Of a stretch of DNA of 52,839 bases, positions 1-7,614 are shown in pieces. The notes beneath the pieces were generated by a model that worked only from the letters and a program-made list of their open reading frames with translations, did not search any database and had not been told where the DNA came from. Positions within the stretch are counted from its first letter, which is position 1, and each line of letters starts with the position of its first letter. Both the position numbers and the translations under genes were made by a program. The DNA is taken from assembly GCA_948497845.1 (NCBI GenBank), contig CAOOMX010000003.1:1-52839 (forward strand), given 5' to 3'. The stretch is from an uncultured Bacilli bacterium (GTDB lineage Bacteria > Bacillota_I > Bacilli_A > RF39 > UBA660).

Positions 1-1545
1 GATAATGGAGCAACATGGACAGCAGGACAAGCATCAAATGTATATACCTATACAGGATTAAGTGAAAATACAGCTTATAATATAAAAGTCAAAGTAGAAG
101 ATACAAATGGAAGAATGTCAAATCCATATAGTTTAAGTGTGACTACAAATACATACAGAGTACCAAGTGTGACAGCTACATCAACCAAAACAAGTTCAAG
201 CATTACGATAAATGCTACAGGAACTAAGGGTGATGGAAACATAGCAAAATACATGTATAGTAAAGATGGAGGAAGTAACTGGATAACCCAAACAAGTACA
301 TCAACAACGAACTCATATACATTTAGTGGATTAACAAGTAATACAGCATATAGCATCAGAGTCAAGGTAGTAGATAACAACAATAGAGAATCAAGTGTAT
401 ACAGAGTATCAGTAACAACAAGTTATGTTAATCCAATAGCCAGTATAACATCAACAAGTCAAACATCAAACTCAATCACAGTCAATGCCAAAGGAACAGC
501 AGGAAGTAAAGCAATAGCCAAGTATATGTTTAGCAAAGATGCAGGAAGTACATGGACAACAAAGACAACAACTGCAACGACATCAAGCCATACATTTACA
601 GGATTAAGTAGTAGTACAACATATAATATTAGGGTAAAAGTAGTAGATAGTAGTAGTAAAGAGTCTGCTGTTGTAAGCAAAAGTGTAACAACAAATGCAT
701 CAGTGACTTTAACATCAAAAGTAAAATCATTATATACAAGTCAAGGAGCAAATGGAATATATTATCATACAAGTAGCCTAACAAATGGCGCAGGAGATAA
801 CTCATATAGATATGCGGGGGCTGACCCAAATAACTATGTGTGTTTTGGATCTACTGCGAGCACATGTCCTAGTAAAAACTTATATAGAATCATAGGTGTA
901 TTTGGTGATCAAGTAAAATTAGTACATGCAACATATGCAACAACAGCAGAAATCGGAACTGCATCGCACGAATATGATAACAAGTTTTATTGGAGTGGAT
1001 CATCTACTAACCAATCAAGTGTATGGAGTAGTAGTACCTTAAATAAAAATTCTTTAAATGGAACATTCTTAACTAACCTAGGAACAACATGGACAAATAA
1101 AATTGCAACTACAACCTGGTATGTTGGCGGATTGACCTATAATAATGCCTTGCAATCGAATGCAAAAACGGCATTTAACTACGAGGTAGGAGCAAATAAA
1201 AGTAGTACAACTTATAGTGCCAAAATAGGTTTACCATATATAAGCGAATTTTATTATGCTGCTAAATCAACTTATTGGACATATCCAGGAGTTGATATAA
1301 ATAAAACTGATTATAGAAAATCATTAGGAAATAATTGGATGAACGATGGCAATTCATATTGGACGATAAGTCGATTATCAGATGAAACAAACATTGTTGC
1401 AGGTGTTAAGGCAATGGGATTTATGGGCAATGGCTATGGACATGATAGTAACTTCTTTGTTCGGCCAACTTTTAATTTAGCTTCGAGTGTCAAAACTTCT
1501 GGGGGAACTGGAACACAAGCTGACCCGTATAGAATAGAAATATAG
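1..1545 (+). CDS. FN3-repeat surface protein, 5'-truncated by the window edge
   Basis: The reading frame is open from base 1, so the true start lies outside the window. The visible part is threonine/serine-rich and holds about two and a half fibronectin type III repeats (recurring blocks such as AKYMYSKDGGSNW followed by YTFSGLTSNTAYSIRVKV). A C-terminal domain follows (about residues 240-514 of the visible part) with the pattern NLYRIIGVFGDQVKLV, later RPTFNLASSV and the ending ADPYRIEI. That pattern resembles DUF6273-type domains of surface proteins in gut Firmicutes. No sorting signal or membrane helix is visible at the C-terminus. It is probably a secreted or wall-associated binding protein. 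A lipoprotein in the inserted element (39569-40594) has a related-looking C-terminal domain. The role is inferred from domain type only. Confidence 0.8.
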   Translation, partial: DNGATWTAGQASNVYTYTGLSENTAYNIKVKVEDTNGRMSNPYSLSVTTNTYRVPSVTATSTKTSSSITINATGTKGDGNIAKYMYSKDGGSNWITQTSTSTTNSYTFSGLTSNTAYSIRVKVVDNNNRESSVYRVSVTTSYVNPIASITSTSQTSNSITVNAKGTAGSKAIAKYMFSKDAGSTWTTKTTTATTSSHTFTGLSSSTTYNIRVKVVDSSSKESAVVSKSVTTNASVTLTSKVKSLYTSQGANGIYYHTSSLTNGAGDNSYRYAGADPNNYVCFGSTASTCPSKNLYRIIGVFGDQVKLVHATYATTAEIGTASHEYDNKFYWSGSSTNQSSVWSSSTLNKNSLNGTFLTNLGTTWTNKIATTTWYVGGLTYNNALQSNAKTAFNYEVGANKSSTTYSAKIGLPYISEFYYAAKSTYWTYPGVDINKTDYRKSLGNNWMNDGNSYWTISRLSDETNIVAGVKAMGFMGNGYGHDSNFFVRPTFNLASSVKTSGGTGTQADPYRIEI

Positions 1546-1563
1546 TAAAAAAGAAATTTTCGT

Positions 1564-1594
1564 ATCCTCAATAATTTATTACTGAGGATTTTTT
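1564..1594 (+). terminator. Intrinsic terminator of the FN3 protein gene
   Basis: ATCCTCA pairs with TGAGGAT (7 bp, extended inside by TAA/TTA) and is followed by six T residues, 18 bases after the stop codon. Confidence 0.85.
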
Positions 1595-1667
1595 ATGCTT
1601 TTGCAAATAATAGATATTAAATAAAGAGAAGTTTTATGTTTGGATAGAGCAGGAGAAATCTTTTTCT

Positions 1668-1696
1668 TTACCATTTTAGTTGTTCTATGCTATAAT
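1668..1696 (+). promoter_or_regulatory. Promoter of the 1727 gene
   Basis: TTTACC and a perfect TATAAT are separated by 17 bases, about 30 bases upstream of the first start codon of the next gene. Confidence 0.6.
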
Positions 1697-1726
1697 TAAG
1701 TCAAAATAGATGAGGATGTGAAGATA

Positions 1727-3838
1727 ATGGAAGAAGAAATCTTAGAGGAAATTGAAAAAGAACATCAAGAAGAAACTATTAATGAAATTGTGGAGATAGA
1801 TGAAAATGCCAATACCACTATGTATGATATGAAAGAAGTACATGATGAGGCTAAAAAGAAAAAAACAAAGAAAGTTAAGAAACCAAGCAAATGGAGTATG
1901 TTAGAAAAGAAACATAAAATAATAATTATTGTATCAGTTGTGGTTGTTTTACTTATTTTAATTGGAGTATTGTTGTATTTCTTTGTGTTTAAAAAAAATG
2001 ATCCATCAGAACCTAAAAAGCCAGATGAACCAGTTGTAATTGTAGAAAAAGATAATTATAGATATGAAGATGGTAAGTTAATATTTGTAGATAAGACTAA
2101 AAATGATATAGGATCTTATGAATGTAAGAATAAAGATGAAAATAATTGTTTTGTAGCATATTATTCTGATGAAGATACTTTTGATGAAGAATTACATGTT
2201 TATGAAAATGGAGATAAGATAGAAGATAGAAGTGATCTTTTTAATAATCGTTATGCTTTTGTTTATGATAATGAAAAAAGTGAAGATGGTAGTATTCTTT
2301 TATATGATTTTAAAAACGAAAAAGAAGTAGGTACTTATTTGTTAGTAAAAGAAGTCATTGATAATAAAGTGATTGTTAAAAATGAAAAAGATAAGTATGG
2401 AATTATAGATTTAAGTGATGAAGATATAGAAAATGTTATAGATTTTAAATATGATTATTTAGGTTGTATGTCTAAAAAAGAAAGTATTGTAGCAAAAAGT
2501 AATTTAAATTATTATTTGCTTGATCAAAGTGGTAAAGAACTTACAAAAAGTATTCCAGGGGAAATTAAAAGCTATAATGAAAAATATTTGAGTGTTTTAG
2601 TAGATAGAGAGTATTTTATTTATGATTATAAAGGGGTAAAAGCAAGTGAACAAAAATATGATTTTGTTACCTATGTAGATGATTATGTTTTAGCTGTTGA
2701 TAATAAGAAAATATTTGCTTTTGATGATGAAATGCATCCTTTAAATAAAGACGGAATTAAGGTAAATAATACAGAATATAATGTAAAGGTTACCTTTGAT
2801 AAAGATAAAAAACAAATTAGTAAGGAAAGTGCTTTTGCAGTTAGTGTAACTAGAGATAAATTAATATTTACAATAGATGAAGAAGAGAAAAGTATTAATG
2901 TTCATGAAGGTAAATTAAGTAGTAAAGAAGAATATATTAGTTATTTTGATGGTGTTTTATATATTTATCAAGATAAAGATAAGGCTAATCTTTTGGGAAG
3001 TTATAAGTGTAAAAATGCTAATGTGGTAGATGCTTCAAGTACAGAATTTACAAATTGTTTTATTGCTAAAGAAACTGTGTTGTTAAATAGGAAAGATGCT
3101 GATACTTCTAAAGTGGGATATTTACCAATTTATAATAAACGTTATGTATTTATTCAAGATAATGATACAGCTAAAACAAAGGATAATATTTATTTGTGGG
3201 ATTTAAAGCAAAATAAACAACAAGCTAATTATAGTGCTGTAGATACAGGTTTTTATAATAATGAAACAGTGGTTAATTTTGTAGATACTGCATCAACTAT
3301 GGTTTTGGCGAAAAATACTAGTGATAGTTTAGGTGTAATACGTATTGAAAATAGTGCTTTAACAAGTGTTATATCGTTTAAAGATAATAATAAAGAAATT
3401 CGCTATTTAAAAGATAAGTTTTTAGTAAAAAGAGAAGATGGAACTTACCACTTATATAATGAAAAAGGAACAGATTTAGTTACTACACAGATACGTAATG
3501 AAATTGTGGATTTTAATGATTCGTATGTAGTAGTAAGAACGACAGAACAATATAATATTTATAGTTTTGCAGGTAAGATTGTAAGTACTGAAGAAACTTT
3601 AATATATGCTAAATTATATGATCAGTTCTTTGTTGGGGTTAGTCATGAGAAAGATGTAAATATTTATACTTATACAGGTAGTACTTTGACAAAAGATGAA
3701 GATACAAGTTTACTTGTTTCTGATAATATGGATAACGCTTTTAAAGTTACGGTTGAAGGAAGTAGTGTAACTTTGGAAATATTAGATGAAAATAAAAATG
3801 TTGTTAAGAAAGTTAATGCAACTATTGGGGATGAATAA
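1727..3838 (+). CDS. Single-pass membrane protein with duplicated ectodomain
   Basis: The N-terminal region is acidic then lysine-rich and cytoplasmic (about 60 residues). One membrane helix follows (residues about 63-89), then about 610 extracellular residues. The ectodomain is an internal duplication: the block around GSYECKNKDENNCF...NRYAFVYDNE recurs as GSYKCKNANVVD...NKRYVFIQDND, each with a cysteine pair. WG/KWG-like strands (KDKYGIIDLS) alternate through it, so a beta-propeller-like fold is possible. GAGG at 1712-1715 sits 11 bases before this ATG and only 2 bases before an in-frame GTG at 1718, so the ATG is preferred. The next gene, 5 bases downstream, encodes a half-length relative, and the two form an operon. 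Function unknown. Confidence 0.8.
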   Translation: MEEEILEEIEKEHQEETINEIVEIDENANTTMYDMKEVHDEAKKKKTKKVKKPSKWSMLEKKHKIIIIVSVVVVLLILIGVLLYFFVFKKNDPSEPKKPDEPVVIVEKDNYRYEDGKLIFVDKTKNDIGSYECKNKDENNCFVAYYSDEDTFDEELHVYENGDKIEDRSDLFNNRYAFVYDNEKSEDGSILLYDFKNEKEVGTYLLVKEVIDNKVIVKNEKDKYGIIDLSDEDIENVIDFKYDYLGCMSKKESIVAKSNLNYYLLDQSGKELTKSIPGEIKSYNEKYLSVLVDREYFIYDYKGVKASEQKYDFVTYVDDYVLAVDNKKIFAFDDEMHPLNKDGIKVNNTEYNVKVTFDKDKKQISKESAFAVSVTRDKLIFTIDEEEKSINVHEGKLSSKEEYISYFDGVLYIYQDKDKANLLGSYKCKNANVVDASSTEFTNCFIAKETVLLNRKDADTSKVGYLPIYNKRYVFIQDNDTAKTKDNIYLWDLKQNKQQANYSAVDTGFYNNETVVNFVDTASTMVLAKNTSDSLGVIRIENSALTSVISFKDNNKEIRYLKDKFLVKREDGTYHLYNEKGTDLVTTQIRNEIVDFNDSYVVVRTTEQYNIYSFAGKIVSTEETLIYAKLYDQFFVGVSHEKDVNIYTYTGSTLTKDEDTSLLVSDNMDNAFKVTVEGSSVTLEILDENKNVVKKVNATIGDE

Positions 3839-3843
3839 AATAT

Positions 3844-4764
3844 ATGAAGGATAAAAAGACGTTGGTTTCAATTATTGTGTTACTTGTTCTTTTCTTACCA
3901 ATGGGGATTTATGGAACTGTTTATCATTTTCAAAATAAAAGTGTATTGATAGATGATAATCCAAATCAAGAATTTATTTATAAGAATAAAGTATATTATT
4001 ACCAAGGTGGAAATCTTGTAAGTACCTATAAGTGTGAAAGTGAGTGTAGTCCAGTTGCTTCAGAAATTAAAGATAATACTTATGGGATACATTATTATAA
4101 AAGAGGGACAAATGAACCATTGCAAATTTTAAATGATGGGTATGCTGTTTTTACAGATGGTACACAAGGGGTATTATATAATTTTGTTTTAGAATCAGTT
4201 ATTTTGAATTTTGAAGCAGTTAAGACATACAATGTAGAACATACTAGTCCAATAATGATTATATCTGCAGCAGGGAAGATGGGGGTTGTTTCTTTGGAAA
4301 CGATGACTCCGGTGGTGCCAATAGATTATGATTTTATAGGAATTCCCAATAGAGCTGCTAATGGGGTATTAGATACTTCTAGATTTATTGCTAAAAATGG
4401 AATGTATTGGTATGTTTTAGAAAGTGATGGTACATATAATCATGAACCTTTTAGAGAAACGATTGTAGATTTTAATAATAATTATGTTATTGTTGAAAAT
4501 ATGGGACTTTATAAAATTTATGATTATACTATTGAGCGAAATGAGTATTTGAAAGATGCGGGATTAAAAGGGGCTTATTGTGTAGGGGATTATGTTATTG
4601 TTATTTTACCTAATAATACTTTAAGTGTATATAAGAATTTTGATGAAGCACCAATAGAAACTAAAGTATTAGAAGAATATACTGATATAGATTTTGAATT
4701 TTTGGGGAACAAGATTGATATATATTTAGATAATAATTTAAAAGAAAGTGTTGTACTAGATTAA
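3844..4764 (+). CDS. Membrane-anchored protein, half-size relative of the upstream gene
   Basis: 306 residues with an N-terminal signal anchor (residues about 8-28) and one extracellular unit. That unit matches a single copy of the duplicated ectodomain next door: STYKCESECSPV, NDGYAVFTDGTQGVLYNF and a KMGVVSLETMTPVVPIDYDF strand that is WG-repeat-like. The start follows the previous stop by 5 bases. No enzyme motif is seen. It is probably a wall/envelope-facing partner of the upstream protein. Confidence 0.75.
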   Translation: MKDKKTLVSIIVLLVLFLPMGIYGTVYHFQNKSVLIDDNPNQEFIYKNKVYYYQGGNLVSTYKCESECSPVASEIKDNTYGIHYYKRGTNEPLQILNDGYAVFTDGTQGVLYNFVLESVILNFEAVKTYNVEHTSPIMIISAAGKMGVVSLETMTPVVPIDYDFIGIPNRAANGVLDTSRFIAKNGMYWYVLESDGTYNHEPFRETIVDFNNNYVIVENMGLYKIYDYTIERNEYLKDAGLKGAYCVGDYVIVILPNNTLSVYKNFDEAPIETKVLEEYTDIDFEFLGNKIDIYLDNNLKESVVLD

Positions 4765-4796
4765 TATTTTTGGTAAAATGAATTTGTTAAAGAAAT

Positions 4797-4825
4797 TTGT
4801 TGAAGTTTGAGGAGTAAAATATGAT
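4797..4825 (+). promoter_or_regulatory. Promoter of the T-box/valS transcript
   Basis: TTGTTG and TATGAT are separated by 17 bases, and the predicted transcript start lies directly before the T-box leader. Confidence 0.5.
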
Positions 4826-4829
4826 TCTT

Positions 4830-4978
4830 TTTTAGAGAAGTCGTGGTTGGTGAGAACGATGAAAGAAAATATTTGAAGGTTGCAAATGAAGAGTTTATGC
4901 AGAGATTGCGTTAAAATCTAATAAAGTTAAAGAAAGGATGGTACCGTCTTAATTGACTCCTTGGTAGCATTCTTTTTT
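4830..4978 (+). promoter_or_regulatory. T-box riboswitch upstream of valS
   Basis: The conserved T-box segment (GGATGGTACCG at about 4936-4946) is followed by a terminator whose 3' arm GGTAGCATTC runs into six or more T residues. A short stem I can be drawn with TTAGA (4831-4835) pairing TCTAA (4917-4921). A GTT triplet at 4910-4912 is in the right place to be a valine specifier codon. In this family, uncharged tRNA binding favours the antiterminator and lets the synthetase gene be transcribed. The leader is short (about 150 nt). The specifier assignment is tentative. Confidence 0.85.
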
Positions 4979-5001
4979 ATTTTGTATAGGAGATGGTGGA
5001 T

Positions 5002-7422
5002 ATGTTAGATAAGAAGTATAATGCAAGTGAAAAGGAAAGTAAATGGTTAAATTATTGGCAAGATGAAAAGATATATGCTTTTAAGCCTGATCAAAGAGAA
5101 GTATTTTCAATAGATACTCCTCCTCCAACTGTTAATGGGAAGATTCATATAGGTCATATTTTTTCTTACTCCCAAACAGAGATGATTGCTAGATATAAAA
5201 GATTAAGAGGGTATAATATATTTTATCCTTTTGGGTTTGATGATAATGGATTGCCTAGTGAAAGATTAGTTGAAAAAGAACAAGGAACAAAAGCACATAT
5301 TATTGGAAGAGAGAAATTTTCTAAACTTTGTTATGAGACAACAGATAAATACGAAGCCGAGTTTCAAGAACTTTTTAGTAAATTAGGAGTAAGTACTGAT
5401 TGGGATATTCATTATAAAACAGTTAGTCCTTCTACTATTAAAATCAGTCAAGCATCTTTTTTGGATTTGGTTAGTAAAAATCATTGTTATCATAAAGAAA
5501 GTCCTGCTTTATGGTGTAATGAATGTTTGACTTCTATTGCCCAAGCGGAACTTGAAACGAAAACAATAGCTACTACTTTTAATTATGTAACGTTTAAAAC
5601 GGTTGAAGATAATGAAGAGTTTGTGATTGCTACAACTAGACCTGAACTTTTGCCTGCTATTGTTTGTGTCTTTGTAAATCCAGAAGATGAAGATAAAAAA
5701 CATTTAATTGGTAAAACTGCACATATACCAGTAGTGAATGTAGATGTGCCTATTTTAGCAGATGATAAGGTTGCTATTGATAAAGGTACTGGTGTCGTTA
5801 TGTGTTGTACTTTTGGAGATCAAACAGATATTGAATGGTGGAAAAAATATAATTTGCCATTAAAACATATTTTTACAAACGATGGAAGAATAAAAGAAGA
5901 TATACCTAATTATGGTGGATTAAAGATAAAAGAAGCTCGTAAAAAGATTGTGGAAGATTTACAAGATGGTGGCTTTATTGTAAAAATTGAGGAATTAGAA
6001 CATGAAGTGCAAACCCATGAAAGATGTGGAAAAGAAGTAGAGTACGCTGTATTAATGCAATGGTTTATTGATATTATGAATCATAAAAGCGATTTTTTAA
6101 AAATAGGAGAACAGATAAAGTGGTATCCTGGCCATATGAGAAATCGCTATAATGAATGGGTTGAAAATGTTTTATGGGATTGGTGTATATCTAGACAACG
6201 TTATTTTGGGGTTCCATTTCCTGTTTGGTATTGTAAAAATTGTGGGGAAGTTATTTTAGCTAAAAATGAAGATTTGCCAGTTAATCCATTAACTGATAAA
6301 CCTAAAGTGGATGCTTGTCCTAAGTGTGGGAAAAATGAATTTGTTGGAGAAAGCGATGTAATGGATACATGGGCAACTAGTTCAGTTACTCCTTTAATTA
6401 ATATGCATTATGGAGAAGAAGAAAATTTTGAAAATTTCTTAAAGCCAATGAGTCTTAGAACAAACGCTTCTGAAATTATTAGAACATGGGATTTTTATAC
6501 TATTGTTAAAAGCTTTTATCATTTTGGTATGAAGCCTTGGAAAAATGTCATGATTTCAGGCTTTGTTATGGCTGGTAAAGGCGAAAAAATTAGTAAAAGC
6601 AAAGGAAATAGTAAGGCTGATCCAATTGATTTAATTGAAGAGTATTCTGCTGATGTTATTCGTTATTGGGCTGGATCTGGTAGATTAGGTACGGATATTG
6701 TCTTTAGCGAAGAAACATTAATGCGTGGGCGCAAATTAGTTAATAAATTGTGGAATGTAGCTAAATTTATTGAAATGCATTTAAGTGATTTTGAAGATAA
6801 AGAAATAGAAAGTTATGAATATGTAGATCGCTATATTTTAGGGGCTTATAAAGAAATGGAAGTAAATTTCATTAAATATTTAGATGAATATGAAGTAGGT
6901 CTAGCTTTAAATACTTTAGAAAAGTTCTTTTGGAATTTCTGCGATGATTATATTGAAATTGTGAAACATCGTTTATATCGTCCAGAAGAATTTGGAGATG
7001 TAGCAAGATATTCTGGGCAAAAAACAGTTTATTTATTGCTTTATAAATTATTGCAAGCTTTTAGTATTTATTTTCCTTTTATTACTGAAGAGATATATCA
7101 AGAAATTTATCATCAAGAAAAATCAATTCATTTAACAAAGATAGAACCATTAGATGTAGATTATGAAAAAGAAGTGGCTTTGGGACATGATTTGATGGAT
7201 ATCATTAGTTTAGTAAGGGGAGAAAAAACAAAGAATAATGTTTCTTTGAAAACTCCTGTTAAATGTTTAAAAATAAAAGCAAATAAAGAGTTAAAAACAG
7301 CTATTTTGGAAAGTATAAAAGATTTTAAAGCAACACTTTTTATTGAAAATTTAGAAATTATAGATTGCGATAAAGGTATGGAAATAGAGGCAGTAGAACT
7401 GGATTTAGAAAGTGAAGAGTAA
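5002..7422 (+). CDS. valS: Valyl-tRNA synthetase, archaeal/short type
   Basis: Charges tRNA-Val with valine in the cytoplasm. It is a class I enzyme: PPPTVNGKIHIGH carries the HIGH motif (residues about 49-52) and GEKISKSKGN the KMSKS motif (about 528-532). Two CxxC pairs (CKNCGE, CPKCGK) form a zinc-binding insertion. The editing domain lies between. The stretch FGFDDNGLPSERLVEK and the length of about 806 residues, without a long C-terminal coiled coil, match the archaeal-type ValRS also found in some bacteria rather than the roughly 880-residue bacterial form. AGGAG at 4988-4992 abuts an ATG at 4993 but is 9 bases before this ATG, so this start is preferred. Expression is controlled by the upstream T-box. 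Confidence 0.95.
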   Translation: MLDKKYNASEKESKWLNYWQDEKIYAFKPDQREVFSIDTPPPTVNGKIHIGHIFSYSQTEMIARYKRLRGYNIFYPFGFDDNGLPSERLVEKEQGTKAHIIGREKFSKLCYETTDKYEAEFQELFSKLGVSTDWDIHYKTVSPSTIKISQASFLDLVSKNHCYHKESPALWCNECLTSIAQAELETKTIATTFNYVTFKTVEDNEEFVIATTRPELLPAIVCVFVNPEDEDKKHLIGKTAHIPVVNVDVPILADDKVAIDKGTGVVMCCTFGDQTDIEWWKKYNLPLKHIFTNDGRIKEDIPNYGGLKIKEARKKIVEDLQDGGFIVKIEELEHEVQTHERCGKEVEYAVLMQWFIDIMNHKSDFLKIGEQIKWYPGHMRNRYNEWVENVLWDWCISRQRYFGVPFPVWYCKNCGEVILAKNEDLPVNPLTDKPKVDACPKCGKNEFVGESDVMDTWATSSVTPLINMHYGEEENFENFLKPMSLRTNASEIIRTWDFYTIVKSFYHFGMKPWKNVMISGFVMAGKGEKISKSKGNSKADPIDLIEEYSADVIRYWAGSGRLGTDIVFSEETLMRGRKLVNKLWNVAKFIEMHLSDFEDKEIESYEYVDRYILGAYKEMEVNFIKYLDEYEVGLALNTLEKFFWNFCDDYIEIVKHRLYRPEEFGDVARYSGQKTVYLLLYKLLQAFSIYFPFITEEIYQEIYHQEKSIHLTKIEPLDVDYEKEVALGHDLMDIISLVRGEKTKNNVSLKTPVKCLKIKANKELKTAILESIKDFKATLFIENLEIIDCDKGMEIEAVELDLESEE

Positions 7423-7437
7423 TAAGCTCTTCTTTTT
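7414..7437 (+). terminator. Terminator of valS
   Basis: GAAGAG pairs with CTCTTC across a 7-base loop and is followed by TTTTT. The stop codon lies in the loop. Confidence 0.65.
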
Positions 7438-7553
7438 GCTTGAAAAAAATAAAGAGGTTTATCTTGACATATTTTTGCTGTTATGTTAGATTAAAGCCAT
7501 CAAATTGCAGAAAATTTGAAATTAGTAAAGAAAAACCTTATAAAATAAAAACT

Positions 7554-7590
7554 TTGTCAAATTGACAAGTGTTTTAAAATTTGTTATGAT
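7554..7590 (+). promoter_or_regulatory. Promoter with an operator-like palindrome over the -35 box
   Basis: A consensus TTGACA (7562-7567) and TATGAT (7585-7590) are 17 bases apart. The -35 box is the right half of a perfect inverted repeat TTGTCAA-A-TTGACAA (7554-7568), a likely repressor or activator site for the 7615 operon. Confidence 0.65.
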
Positions 7591-7614
7591 TATAGGGATT
7601 GAGAGGGATTAGTT

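Noticed and set aside
75..383. Minus-strand ORFs (also 459-680, 629-829, 8415-8960, 9951-10409)
   Set aside because: Antisense shadows of longer genes with clear domains; no ribosome sites and compositional artefacts such as leucine/serine-rich sequence.
1..1545. Tandem repeats at the window start as a CRISPR array or minisatellite
   Set aside because: They are in-frame FN3 protein repeats of about 90 residues with no spacers of constant length.
7464..7491. Second promoter TTGACA...TTAGAT upstream of 7615
   Set aside because: The -10 is weak and no ORF or RNA structure begins there; the promoter at 7562-7590 is far better.
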